Shown here one piece after another: positions 21,556 to 31,545 of a stretch of DNA of 64,000 bases. Both the position numbers and the translations under genes were made by a program. The notes under the pieces were generated by a model. The model saw only the letters and a program-made list of their open reading frames with translations, searched no databases and was not told where the DNA came from. Source of the stretch: Semisulcospira habei (lineage: Eukaryota > Mollusca > Gastropoda > Semisulcospiridae); assembly GCA_036245525.1 (NCBI GenBank), contig BTPG01000006.1:96008472-96072471 (forward strand). The letters are read 5' to 3'. Numbering within the stretch: position 1 is the first letter of the stretch; every line of letters starts with the position of its first letter.

Positions 21556-22830
21556 ATGGAATTTAAATCACCAACCATTACCACTACAAACGCATTTCAA
21601 TTTAATGTGAATGCCAAATATAATGTTGCACCTACTTATGAACAGAAAATAATTCAACTAAATCAGCTTGACATAGCTGTGTCTGAACAAGATCTATTCC
21701 AAGTCAAAGTACCAAATCCATTTGATCATTACCTAAACCCTCCAATAACAGATGATGCTACTGCAAGAAAGTGGTCCTCAAGTCCACTACAGATGTTTCA
21801 AAACCAACTCAACTTTGCCATACTATGTTCAACTACAGGCTGTGGTGTTTCATTTACAGACCACTTGAATCACTCAAACAAACTGATTAGGTCTGTGTAT
21901 CGTTTTCATGTTTATTACCAGCTTAGATGTATACTGTCAGAACTTCATACACCACTACCAACTGAATCCAGTTTCAACAGGTTTAACAACCCCATGGATA
22001 TGAAAGCATTTGAACGCATCTGTAATGAGTTTAACATCAGCCCCAAGTATGACTTTACACAAAAACTTGATGATCACAACGGTATGGGTACATTGTATTA
22101 TGCTATGAGTCACAGACAATACCCTCAAGATTATTACCCCGGTTACACTTCATTCTCATCAAAATCTGAAGTCTGGATAGGCTCCATTGAACAGAAACAG
22201 TCTAACGCCTGGACCACATTTATTTTAGATAAAACTGACGGGTTTACTCAAGCAGGAGTCGAGCGTGTAAATGAGTCTATCAGAACATATGTCTGGTGTA
22301 TATTAGGAGCACAATCACTAACAAAATCAAACATTTTGAATGGAAGTGGTAAATTTGAAGCACAAAAACAGTTTCTTGCAAATCTTGAAGATTCAATTAA
22401 TTCATCAGTAGATCTCCCATCTAGCATACAACGCTACCAAGACGTACTCAGATATGCCAGATCAAAAGTTGACTTTGTAGTTGGCATCGGGTTATACATG
22501 TTACCATCTGATCTTCAACTCCAAATGGGAACAATAACAAATTATAATAATGAAATAATTGTTGCAGGTCGTGATCAAAAACTAGGTCTCAATCAATCTG
22601 TAAACTTAGGGGCCACAACCACACATGTACAGTCATTAAAATCATTACAGACGGTAACACCCACGGTACCAGTAACATCATCACCTGTACAGACAGTAAC
22701 AGCTCCAGCTATGACACCGGTACCCATGCAAGCGATAACACCATCCCTTGACACACATGAGTCAGAGAGAACAGCATTGGTAATAGGCCTCACTGGACTA
22801 GGAGTTTTACTTCTTTATCTGTTTCATTAA
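21556..22830 (+). CDS. Polinton protein with C-terminal membrane anchor (424 aa)
   Basis: The 424-residue product has an N-terminal region of about 350 residues of mixed composition. A Thr/Pro/Val-rich linker (residues ~355-400, TPTVPVTSSPVQTVTAP) follows, and a single hydrophobic helix (LVIGLTGLGVLLLYLF) ends the protein two residues before the stop. The layout is a globular head on a stalk with a tail anchor. No signal peptide was seen. The gene diverges from the penton candidate. Its 3' end overlaps the convergent 416-aa gene by 24 bases (22807-22830). A membrane-anchored virion or host-interaction protein is an inference. I know no defined domain here. The frame is intact. Confidence 0.68.
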   Translation: MEFKSPTITTTNAFQFNVNAKYNVAPTYEQKIIQLNQLDIAVSEQDLFQVKVPNPFDHYLNPPITDDATARKWSSSPLQMFQNQLNFAILCSTTGCGVSFTDHLNHSNKLIRSVYRFHVYYQLRCILSELHTPLPTESSFNRFNNPMDMKAFERICNEFNISPKYDFTQKLDDHNGMGTLYYAMSHRQYPQDYYPGYTSFSSKSEVWIGSIEQKQSNAWTTFILDKTDGFTQAGVERVNESIRTYVWCILGAQSLTKSNILNGSGKFEAQKQFLANLEDSINSSVDLPSSIQRYQDVLRYARSKVDFVVGIGLYMLPSDLQLQMGTITNYNNEIIVAGRDQKLGLNQSVNLGATTTHVQSLKSLQTVTPTVPVTSSPVQTVTAPAMTPVPMQAITPSLDTHESERTALVIGLTGLGVLLLYLFH

Positions 22831-24057
22831 ATAACCCACCATTAACCCTCCTACTGTCACCAAAAAGACCCAAACATGCTCTGCCATAAACCCTACTGCC
22901 TTTGCTGCTGTACTAATAAGCCAACTGACAACAGTACCTATAATGCCAGGCAAAGCGTCCATTGCTTTCACAGCCAATTTCTTAAGCAAGTCTGATATGT
23001 GAGACAGTTGTTTCTTTACCCATGACTGTAAGTCTTTTGGATCTGTTGGTGGTGCCGGAGGTGCCGGGGCTGGCGGTGTTGGACTACCACCGGGTCCACC
23101 AGCACCGGAGACAGCTAACACAACAGTACTAATAATAAATCCAAGAGCAGTAATTAAACTAGCAATTGTAATACCCTGTTCTCTGAAAAGTGTTTTTAGT
23201 CTCTCAGCCAGAGTAGTGTCTTCGTGAAGTATTTTCTGAATAGTTTCTCTAATTCTGTTGACCTGTGATTTCAGTTTTTGTCTTCCAATACTAATTGTTT
23301 CTAACCTTCCTGATCTTTCTATCTGCAAATCATTTAATCTGTGTTGGATTCTTTCTTTCATTTCTGTGTCAAGATTCCCATTGTCTGCAGTAGCCAGTTT
23401 CTCTTTTTCACGTTCAATGTGTTTATGAAGCTCTCCCAGTTTGGCAAGATTATTTACCATCTCACCTCTTATTGTCTGCAGTGATTTATCCAATCCTATA
23501 ATCACCCTCATTGACAAAGGCGGGTCATCTATTGTTTTCATAGCATCATTTAATTGACCTTCAGTAAATGAGGTTTCTTGTATCACTGTGTTTGCTATTT
23601 CTGGCAGGCTTGTTACTGGAGCCATTTCAATTTCTTGCCCTGTTGGCAACTTTGTTTGCGTGTCGTGAAGAACACTAGCCAGTCTTGGCGTGACAGGAGA
23701 CCCACCAATTCCAAGTTGACGTAAGGCACCAATACCACCTTCATTTTTTATTGTACTTAAAGCCCTAAACCTACTAGGGTCTTTTTTGTTAGTCAATAGT
23801 ACTTTTCCTTTGTCAACAGTATTTAAATATAAATGACCCTTGCCATCAAGTTCAAACTGATTAGGGTCTACGTTGTCTGGGCGGCCACCAACATGATCAT
23901 AAAATGAGTTCACTTTGGTTTCTAAAAGTTCATGACGTAAACTGTAAATATTTCTTGTACCAGTCATATCTGCCATATCTGTCATATCTGTTGTATTACC
24001 AAAATCATACGTGTCATCCATTTCAAAATCTTCATGATTAAATCCTCCCGCTGCCAT
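22807..24057 (-). CDS. Polinton coiled-coil protein with C-terminal membrane segments (416 aa)
   Basis: The N-terminus is acidic, with a DMTDMADMT repeat. A long charged helical middle (about residues 195-295, heptad-like) follows. Then comes a hydrophobic segment (ITIASLITALGFIISTVVLA, about 300-320), a proline-rich linker (PTPPAPAPPAPPTDP) and two further hydrophobic helices near the C-terminus (IIGTVVSWLIST and VWVFLVTVGGLMVGYLM). It therefore looks like a multi-pass membrane protein with a large coiled-coil head. The gene is convergent and overlapping with the 424-aa gene, and divergent from the capsid gene (41 bases apart). The function is unknown. From memory this protein type recurs in invertebrate Maverick elements. 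No lesion is visible. Confidence 0.7.
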   Translation of the reverse strand: MAAGGFNHEDFEMDDTYDFGNTTDMTDMADMTGTRNIYSLRHELLETKVNSFYDHVGGRPDNVDPNQFELDGKGHLYLNTVDKGKVLLTNKKDPSRFRALSTIKNEGGIGALRQLGIGGSPVTPRLASVLHDTQTKLPTGQEIEMAPVTSLPEIANTVIQETSFTEGQLNDAMKTIDDPPLSMRVIIGLDKSLQTIRGEMVNNLAKLGELHKHIEREKEKLATADNGNLDTEMKERIQHRLNDLQIERSGRLETISIGRQKLKSQVNRIRETIQKILHEDTTLAERLKTLFREQGITIASLITALGFIISTVVLAVSGAGGPGGSPTPPAPAPPAPPTDPKDLQSWVKKQLSHISDLLKKLAVKAMDALPGIIGTVVSWLISTAAKAVGFMAEHVWVFLVTVGGLMVGYLMKQIKK

Positions 24058-24097
24058 TGTTTTATTAATTTATTATTTTTTATTGTGCATAATAAAA

Positions 24098-25381
24098 ATG
24101 ACACAGTCTTACGGATCAAAGTTAGACCCATACAGAAAACTACGTGAGCCTCTGGGTGTTAAGGGCATAAGACAATCAATCGTCATCACAAACAATCCAA
24201 GTACCATAGACCAGAACCAAACACTTACAGTCAAGTTTCCAAACCTAGGTCCCAGTGACGTTATTGTTCCTGGCACTGCACGCCTAGCATTTAATATTGA
24301 ACTATCATCAGATGCAGACGTAAACAGAACACTGGTTAACAATCTTGGCAGAGCAATTGTTAGAACTATTAAAGTAAAACTTGAAGGACAGGAAGTGTTT
24401 AGTCTTGACGACTCAGATGTGTTCTACTGTTACAAAGACCTTTGGCTCACAAGAGAAGAACGAGAGGACCGTATTTATCAAGGCATACAGCCAGATAATG
24501 TTTGTAAACTTCGAATCAATGCTGGAGATAAATCAACGTCAGCAGCCCAGGACGTTATATTAGCAGAAACATATGGAACCAGATTTTACATTCCACTTGA
24601 GTTTGAAATCCTCACAGCTCATTTGCCTTATTATCAAGGGGCACTGAATGACCGTCTGAGTTTTGAACTAACCTTCAATGACTACTCCAAAGTTATAAAA
24701 TCATCTGCCACAGATGCAACATACAAGATCTCTAACATTTCCTTGGAATATGAAATTGTCACACACACTGATCTAGCCAGACTCATTCAAAATCAGTACC
24801 AGTCAAGACTTCCAATTTATTATGACAGGGTGATTAGACATAGTATAATACCCAAAGACAAAAGCGACCCAATGTGGAACATAAACTTAAACACACCTGC
24901 TAGGTCACTGAAAGGTATTCTTATGTTGTTTGTTGAACCAGCAGATCCATATAAACGGGATTCAGAAAAATTCTACAATCCTAAGATTACACATTTGTCC
25001 TGCACAATTGAAGGCCATCCTAATCAAGTGTACGCTTCAGGAATGTTACCATACCAGCACTATGACGAAACCACAAAGTATTTTGCAGGTGGAAGGATTA
25101 GAGATAAACCAGCAAACATTGCGTGCAAAGATCTACATCTGTATGATGTTAGGATCGGACAATACCTTACAAACAAGTATGCACTGTGGCTAGACCTTCG
25201 TAGTACAGATGACGATTATCTTCATGGGTCAGGACGAACTGTTGAGAACGGTAGTGACGGAATAACAATTCAGATACAAAAGAAGGTTGAAACTGCTGCA
25301 GCCATAAACATATATTTGTACCTGATATATGATGCACAACTCAATATTGCAGAAAGCAGACTGAGTGGACACATATATTAA
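24098..25381 (+). CDS. Candidate double-jelly-roll major capsid protein (427 aa)
   Basis: I take the ATG at 24098 (AATAAAAATG context) rather than an upstream in-frame ATG at 24083. The 427-residue product is beta-rich throughout. Features expected of a double jelly roll are an N-terminal domain with short strands (IDQNQTLTVKFPNL; GTARLAFNIELSS; TIKVKLEGQEVFSL), a central FYIPLEFEILTAHLPYYQGA segment and a LSFELTFNDYSKVI strand. A second domain has a DPMWNINLNTPARSLKGILM strand and linker, and QVYASGMLPYQHYDET. The protein ends in strands before SRLSGHIY. It lies next to the packaging ATPase on the same strand (20 bases apart), as capsid genes of this virus class often do. It would form the hexagonal shell. 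The identification rests on layout and segment pattern. No lesion is visible. Confidence 0.68.
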   Translation: MTQSYGSKLDPYRKLREPLGVKGIRQSIVITNNPSTIDQNQTLTVKFPNLGPSDVIVPGTARLAFNIELSSDADVNRTLVNNLGRAIVRTIKVKLEGQEVFSLDDSDVFYCYKDLWLTREEREDRIYQGIQPDNVCKLRINAGDKSTSAAQDVILAETYGTRFYIPLEFEILTAHLPYYQGALNDRLSFELTFNDYSKVIKSSATDATYKISNISLEYEIVTHTDLARLIQNQYQSRLPIYYDRVIRHSIIPKDKSDPMWNINLNTPARSLKGILMLFVEPADPYKRDSEKFYNPKITHLSCTIEGHPNQVYASGMLPYQHYDETTKYFAGGRIRDKPANIACKDLHLYDVRIGQYLTNKYALWLDLRSTDDDYLHGSGRTVENGSDGITIQIQKKVETAAAINIYLYLIYDAQLNIAESRLSGHIY

Positions 25382-25400
25382 AATTATATTGTGTATTAAA

Positions 25401-26012
25401 ATGAACCGTAGCTTAATGACACTCGATCCACACTGTGGCTTATTTGTTGGTGCCACAGGGTGTGGGAAAACTCAATTCGTACTTGACTTATAACAAACAA
25501 GATACATACACCACTTTGAAAACATTGTAATATTTTGTCCTACAATCAAACACAACAAAGCTTATCACAACCGTTTATTCATTTGGACTGACAGCAACAT
25601 ATACTTAGTCGACCCTGAGAAAAAACTGAATGACTACCTACAATATTTTTACATGCAATTTGAAGGACAGCCAACGTTGTTTATTGTTGATGACTGTTCT
25701 GCAGAGAAAGACATTGTCAAGAAGAGAAACACTCTAGCAGAACTTGCCTTCAGTGGCAGACACGCAAATGTCAGTGTATGGATTCTCACTCAGAAATATA
25801 ATGCTGTACTGAAAGATTTTCGAGAACAGTTAAAGTTTATCTGTTTGTTTTACTGCAAGGATCGTGACAGCTTTGAAGACTGTCTCAGAGAAAACGACGT
25901 CATCCCAAATAAGCATGAACGGGATGATGTAAAAAATAAACTGAAATCAACTAAGCATCTAAAGCTCATTTTAAAGACAGATCAACCCACAGGGTATGGG
26001 TTAGTAAATTGA
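25401..26012 (+). CDS. FtsK/HerA-type genome-packaging ATPase (interrupted by one TAA)
   Basis: An ATG at 25401 in a TATTAAAATG context opens a frame of 204 codons to the stop at 26012, with one internal TAA at 25491-25493 (codon 31). Walker A is GATGCGKT (codons 17-24), only seven codons before the stop. Walker B is TLFIVDDC, at about codons 89-96. An ILTQKYNAVLKD segment (about codons 131-142) fits the sensor region of the A32/FtsK-HerA family. The length is normal for Polinton ATPases. The protein would use ATP to drive DNA into the capsid. An ATG at 25653 could start a product without the Walker A motif, which would not be an active ATPase. The nonsense codon therefore inactivates the gene unless it is read through or is an error. 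Confidence 0.88.
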
Positions 26013-26048
26013 TGTAAATTAATTTATACATTTGTTTGTCCAATAAAA

Positions 26049-26396
26049 ATGACAGACGGACAAATCATACAGGTGCTTGATCTCACACACCTTTTCAAAG
26101 ATGTTATGCACTTTACTGACTTAATATCGCCCAAACAGACTTACATAAGCCTTTCAGCACCATCAGAAATATATGCTACATATAGTGTGACTTTGGATTA
26201 TGTCGATGAACATCCAGATGTGGAGTGCATGACAGTTGATTTAAAGACACCTACCTTTAAAGTTAATGATACCAACTATGATTGGTTAGGAGACGTTTGT
26301 TATAGCATATTTAAACAACTGCGCAAACTAAATGTTTATATTGACAGTGTTACAGTTAATAAAGTGGTATTACACAAGGTGAGCCAGCAGAGTTAA
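26049..26396 (+). CDS. Polinton small protein, 115 aa, unknown
   Basis: The start ATG lies in AATAAAAATG. The 115-residue product is acidic, with a probable beta-sandwich pattern of strands (ATYSVTLDYVDEHPDVECM, FKVNDTNYDWLGDV) and an amphipathic helix (YSIFKQLRKLNVYID). It has no membrane segment. It lies between the ATPase and polymerase on the same strand. In the decayed copy 2, two tandem homologues occupy the same place beside the polymerase (43968-44336 and 44403-44680, minus strand). This conserved position suggests a real gene of the element. The function is not known. Confidence 0.7.
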   Translation: MTDGQIIQVLDLTHLFKDVMHFTDLISPKQTYISLSAPSEIYATYSVTLDYVDEHPDVECMTVDLKTPTFKVNDTNYDWLGDVCYSIFKQLRKLNVYIDSVTVNKVVLHKVSQQS

Positions 26397-26437
26397 CATT
26401 AATATTTTTTATTTATTATTTTGATGGACAAATAAAA

Positions 26438-29400
26438 ATGACGGACAATTCTCAAAACCCTGGCCCATCAAACCCTGGCTCATCTGGTTTAAGAAACGTG
26501 TTTCACACAACAAACTTGCCTATAACCAATACTAACAATGTTTATGAATCAATAGAAAACTCTTTTTCTGTCATACAACAAAATCTTATCACAGGCAGTG
26601 TTACGATTCAGGTTGTTGCCAAAATCGAATTCACTAGAATGAACGGTGAAGTGATTGTATCGTACATATCAACAAGACAACACACAGTTAACACAAGAAG
26701 AGAATTAGAGAACGTGTTTAGAGACAGACTATTACCAGATTTTCTCCAGGCGATTGACAAAGCAAAAATGAAGGGGTCTGGCTGGCACGAAGGGCATGTG
26801 CATGAACTGCAACTAAAGCAGTCTAGGTATCATCCTATATTAGGTAAAGCATGGATACCACTGCCAACTGAGGTTGCAAACAAAAAAGCTGTTGTTAATA
26901 TTCAGAACAAAGACAATTTCTGTTTCATGTGGTGTGTGCTTGCTAAACTACACTTTGTGAGGTCAAGACCTGATCGCGTATCTAACTACATCAAATTTGT
27001 AAATGAACTCAACTTTAGTGGCATTGAGTTCCCTGTTAAAATAGAGGACATAGACTTGTTTGAAAAATTAAATCCTGGTATATCTGTGAATGTGTTTGTG
27101 TGGGATAATGACTCTGAGAACAAGTTACAGCCAATTAGAGTATCACCTCTGGCTCCAACCTACGGTCAGACAGAAGATAAACATGTTGACATGTTGCTAA
27201 TCGGCGATGACAATAACTTTCACTACACAATTATCAGAAATATGTCACGTCTAATTCATGCACATACAACGAAACACAATGGGAAACAGGAAGTGTGCAA
27301 GAGATGTTTACAAAGATTCTCCTCCATAAACGTAGCGCACAAACATGTTTTACACTGCAGATCAGCTGATGACATACAAACTGTACTTAAGTATCCAGAT
27401 CCTGGTAGTCAAGTGTATTTTAAGAACTATGGGAATCAGCAAAAGCTGCCGTTTGTAGTATATGCAGATTTCGAATCATTAGTTGTTCAATATGAAGGTC
27501 CTGTTCCAGAGTCATTACCAAAGACTATAAAACTGAGTGACCAAGTGGTGTGTTCTTTTGGATACATTATTGTTAGGTCAGACGGTCTTCATTCAGAACC
27601 TGTTATCTACAGGGGTGAAAATGCAGCATGCTTGTTTTTAACAGAAATGAGACATCTGTATAGTCAGGTAGTACAGTATCTCACAACATGTCAGATGCCT
27701 TTGGTGATGACAGAAGAAGACAAACTGAAATTTGATACAGCTGAGACATGTTGGATTTGTGAACAACCTTTAGGTGGTGATAAAGTTCATGACCACGATC
27801 ACATAACTGGGCGTTACAGGGGTGCTGCACATAACAATTGTAACTTGTTATTAAAAACAGATCCTAAGACATACAAACTGCCAATCTTTTTCCACAATCT
27901 CAAAGGGTATGATTCACACATTATCATGCAGGCTGTAGATGAGTCGTACAAAAACATAAGTTGTATTGCCCAGACAACTGAAAAATACTTGACTTTTAGG
28001 TTAGATAAATTAGCATTTTAAGACTCCATGCAACATTTGTCTTTAGGATTGGCTAGTCTGGCAGAAGGACTGACTGAGTATCCAATAACGAGTAAATATT
28101 TTGAGCCAGACTTGATTAAGAAAGGTGTCTATCCGTATGAGTACATTGATCATTGGGTTGTGTTTGAAGAAACAAGACTGCCACCAAAAGAGAAATTTTA
28201 TTCTACACTAACTGGAAAAGGTATTTCTGACTCTGAATACCAGCATGCTCTTGATGCGTGGGGGAAGTTAGGGTGTCAGACGATTGGTGACTACCATGAC
28301 CAGTACTTGAAAGCAGACGTTTGTTTGCTAGCAGACGTATTTGAAAGTTACCGTGAAAAGGGGTTGTTACACTACAAACTTGACCCTGCTTGTTACATTA
28401 CTAGTCCTGGCATGACATGGGATGCATTTTTGAAATCCAGTAAGATATTTATAGACCTGTTGTCTGATCGTACGATGGGTGAAATGGTGGAACGTGGATT
28501 GAGGGGAGGCATTAGTATTGCATCGAACAATTATGCCAGGGCCAACAATAAATATCTGGACACCCCGGACTTTGACCCCTCAAACCCTGGGTCAAGGTCA
28601 TTCATTATGTACCTTGACGCTAATAACCTTTATGGGTTTGCAATGTGTGAGTTATTGCCCTTGAAAAACTTTTGTTTGTATGATTTGTCCCAGTATGATG
28701 TAACAGAGTCAGGGTTAACTAACAATATTATGAATCTTGACCGAAACGATGCGAAGGGTTGGATCTTTGAAGTAGACCTAGAGTACCCACATCATCTACA
28801 TGATTACCACAATGATTATCCATTAGCTGTTGAGAAAATGAGTATGACAGGGAAAAAAGAAGACACCAAACTTGTGCCAAATTTAAATGACAAATTCAAT
28901 TACGTTTGTCACTACCGCTTGTTGCAGTTTTACATCAGACACGGGTTAGTACTAAAGAAAGTTCACAGAGGTATTCAATTTGATCAGAGTGCTTTTATGA
29001 AAGATTACATAATGAAGAACACAACCCTCCGTGCCAGAGACGGCAACACTGCATTTGACAAAGACTTCTTTAAGCTTATGAACAATGCCTGTTTTGGCAA
29101 GACAATGGAAAATCCTCATCACAGAAAAGATGTGAGACTGGTCACAACTGAATTGGGTGCAATTAAACTTACAGGTAAGCCACAGTACACAGGGTATAAA
29201 GAATTTCATTCATCATTGTATGCTGTGTCACTCAAAAAAAAGATTGTTAAACTGGACAAGCCAGTATTCATTGGTATGGCAATTCTGGAGTTGTCAAAAC
29301 TGTTGATGCTTGAATTTTATTATGATTACTTCAAACCAAAGTATCCTGACTGTCGTCTGTTATACACTGACACTGACTCTATGATCATTGACGTGTGTAC

Positions 29401-29929
29401 TGAAGACTTTTATGAAGACATGAAAACAGAACTACACATGTATGACACATCTGATTACCCTAAAGACCACCCACTGTTCAGCACACAAAACAAGAAAGTG
29501 CCTGGAAAGTTTAAAGATGAACTAAATGGTGTGCCAATAGTTGAGTACGTTGGACTGAGATCAAAAATGTATTCTATACTGCACCAGAAGGGAAGTCAGT
29601 CGAAAGCCAAAGGAATAAAAAAAACAGCAATCAAAAATAAAGACATTCGTCATGAACATTACAAGCAAGTGTTAGATGGTGCATTAATGCCTGATTATCC
29701 AAACAAGTCACTGAGATCAAACAAACATAATCTTGAAATGATCCAAACACATAAGAAATCACTTGCAGTTGGAGACACGAAAAGAGTGTTTCACACTAAG
29801 AAAAAAGCTTATGCACCTGGACATTACAGGCTCAAGTTATCTGAAGACATAGCTGATGAACTGGTTGATGAATTAATTGATGACTTAGTTACTGAAATGA
29901 GTAACGGTGTCTGGGGGAATAATCTGTAA
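26438..29929 (+). CDS. polB: Polinton family B DNA polymerase (protein-primed type), one internal TAA
   Basis: A 1164-codon frame from the ATG at 26438 (AATAAAAATG) runs to 29929, with one TAA at 28019-28021 (codon 528). Domains in order: an N-terminal region with a possible cysteine-protease-like pair (Cys162 in NFCFMWC, His262 in FHYTII); a C-x2-C...H...C finger (287-307); exonuclease I (YADFES, D344/E346); a CWIC...HDHDHITGRYRGAAHNNC segment (438-468) like endonuclease VII zinc/HNH motifs; exonuclease II (FHNLKGYDSH, ~485-494); exonuclease III (YLKADVCLLAD, ~623-633). The palm has motif A (MYLDANNLYG, D727), motif B (KLMNNACFGKTMEN) and motif C (YTDTDS, D978/D980). It would replicate the element from protein-primed ends. 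The stop lies between exonuclease II and III, so the palm would be lost. The 3' end overlaps the convergent integrase gene by 45 bases. Confidence 0.93.
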
Positions 29930-30850
29930 TTCTTCTCTGACAAATGCCCTCTGGGGTGCAGGGTCGAACAGGTAATATATTGTTGCGTCAGGACCGGGAA
30001 TTATTTTTTTTATATTGTGTACAGACGTTGACCAGATAGGGTCTGTCGCCCTGCGCTTTATGTCATTTTCAGCTTCACCTGGTTGATATAAATATCTCAC
30101 CTGTTTAGTAAATAAACTTGTGTCTGGAGGTGGGGTTGGGGTTGTTTTTGGCTCTGTAATTGTTTTCAATTTAATAGCATCAGCAGGTTTTGGGTGACCT
30201 TCATTGTTCATTGCTTTTATCACATGTGGTAATCTCTTAACCCATTCAGTGTTACGGGTGTCATGCATGAGTTCCTTAGAATACTGGTAACTGAAAAGTC
30301 TCTCTGACAACTGTTTGTTAAAGTTCTCTACAATTGCCTGTGATCTGTGCACACCTGGAATGCCACGTCTGACCAGTACACCATGCTTCGCAAATAACTG
30401 ATTAACAGCACCTTTGAATTCTGATCCGTCATCGACCTGCACTAGTCTGGGGTATCTTAAAGGACCTCTTTTATAGATACTTGATAAAGCATTCGCAACT
30501 GTACTGGCTGTTTTGTCAGATATGGGTTCAGCGTCTTTGTACCTTGAAGCTATGTCTACGACAGTTAATGCGTACTTGTATCGTTTCTTTTTTATTGTGT
30601 CATGCAGTAGGAACAGGAGGTCCATTTGATGTGTGTCATTTGGTGTTGTGTTCTCAAAATGAGGTCTTGTTATCTTTCTTGGAGCAGGGAGATATATCTG
30701 CCAAATTGCCTGTCTCTGTAACCATTGCTTGACTTGATTGAGTGTTATATCTCCCCCCACAGCGGCATGTAATTTCTGAATAGCGGTTGCTCCTTTATAA
30801 TACCCTGATGGTGAGTAATATATTTTCGATAGTTTATTTTCGGCTGCCAT
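29885..30850 (-). CDS. RVE (retroviral-type) integrase of the Polinton
   Basis: I take the ATG at 30850, a 321-residue product; an upstream in-frame ATG at 30886 would add 12 residues. The N-terminal 60 residues hold a helical segment but no clear HHCC finger. The catalytic core has THQMDLLF (D77), VQVDDGSEFKG (D140) and SQAIVENFNKQL (E175). The spacing of D140 to E175 is about 35, as in DDE integrases. After the core, about residues 230-321 form a basic, SH3/chromo-like tail (RYLYQPGEAENDIKR; ATIYYLFDPAPQRAFVREELQII). It would cut and join the element ends into host DNA. It is convergent with polymerase. Its 5' end overlaps the upstream 144-aa gene by 17 bases. No lesion is visible. Confidence 0.93.
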   Translation of the reverse strand: MAAENKLSKIYYSPSGYYKGATAIQKLHAAVGGDITLNQVKQWLQRQAIWQIYLPAPRKITRPHFENTTPNDTHQMDLLFLLHDTIKKKRYKYALTVVDIASRYKDAEPISDKTASTVANALSSIYKRGPLRYPRLVQVDDGSEFKGAVNQLFAKHGVLVRRGIPGVHRSQAIVENFNKQLSERLFSYQYSKELMHDTRNTEWVKRLPHVIKAMNNEGHPKPADAIKLKTITEPKTTPTPPPDTSLFTKQVRYLYQPGEAENDIKRRATDPIWSTSVHNIKKIIPGPDATIYYLFDPAPQRAFVREELQIIPPDTVTHFSN

Positions 30851-31268
30851 TTTTTCTAGCAATGAAAACTCCAGTAAAATAAACAAATATCATTCCCACT
30901 AGAACAAAGATTATCTCCCCGTTTCTTTGTTCTGGGCTTGGTTGATAGTAGTCACTTAGTTTTGGTTTTGGGATAGACATGTCTTCACCCGTGACAAGAT
31001 AGTATTCACGAATTGCTTCGTCTGTATTTGAAAACGTATGTTGTGCGTGATTCTCTAATCTAAGTCTGTCATTGATAAAATCAAGTTTTTCAATTCTTTG
31101 TTTTTCATATGCCTGTTCTGCCTGTGCTAATTTTTCTGACGCTTCATTGTGTCGTTTTATTTCTTGTGCAGATTCTTCTCTACCCATTTTAGAAAAGAGA
31201 TAATTAGAGCCGCTAAATGCGAGGGCGTTGACCATCGCTCCTCCCACCATAATAGCTATGGTCGCCAT
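30834..31268 (-). CDS. Polinton membrane protein, 144 aa
   Basis: Hydrophobic helices lie at both ends: an N-terminal one (AIMVGGAMVNALAFSG, residues ~4-22) and a C-terminal one (IIFVLVGMIFVYFTGVFIA, ~118-136). Between them is a highly charged coiled-coil region (residues ~30-75) and a YYLVTG...LSDYYQPSPEQRNG segment. It could be a two-pass membrane protein or a spanning hairpin. A homologue with the same order lies in copy 2 (36569-36989). The function is unknown. This family is, from memory, common in invertebrate Maverick elements. No lesion is visible. Confidence 0.75.
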   Translation of the reverse strand: MATIAIMVGGAMVNALAFSGSNYLFSKMGREESAQEIKRHNEASEKLAQAEQAYEKQRIEKLDFINDRLRLENHAQHTFSNTDEAIREYYLVTGEDMSIPKPKLSDYYQPSPEQRNGEIIFVLVGMIFVYFTGVFIARKNGSRK

Positions 31269-31279
31269 ATTTATTTTAT

Positions 31280-31510
31280 TTACATAGAAACATTTTCGGG
31301 AATAATTCCTTGTTTAACAAGAAGGTCTTTCGTGGCGATTGATGCTGTTACAACTACAATTAGCTTAGCGCTGTCTTCGAAATCGAGTCTACTGAGGTCT
31401 GCTGATTTCATTTTGAGTAGATTTTTTCCCAGCATAGAATAAGCTACTGCTAATGCACTGATTACTGCAGAGTGATACACAAGATTCATTAAATTCTTTG
31501 AGTCATTCAT
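31280..31510 (-). CDS. Polinton small hydrophobic protein, 76 aa
   Basis: A 76-residue protein with two hydrophobic stretches (NLVYHSAVISALAVAYSML and LIVVVTASIATKDLLV). Between them is an LSRLDFEDSAKL motif, and the tail is KQGIIPENVSM. It lies 11 bases from the 144-aa gene on the same strand. The copy 2 homologue (36367-36559) keeps the N-terminal and LDFEDSAKLV segments. It is likely a small two-helix membrane protein; its role is not known. Confidence 0.72.
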   Translation of the reverse strand: MNDSKNLMNLVYHSAVISALAVAYSMLGKNLLKMKSADLSRLDFEDSAKLIVVVTASIATKDLLVKQGIIPENVSM

Positions 31511-31545
31511 TTCTTAGGCAAGAAAAAATTAAAATAATAAATTTA

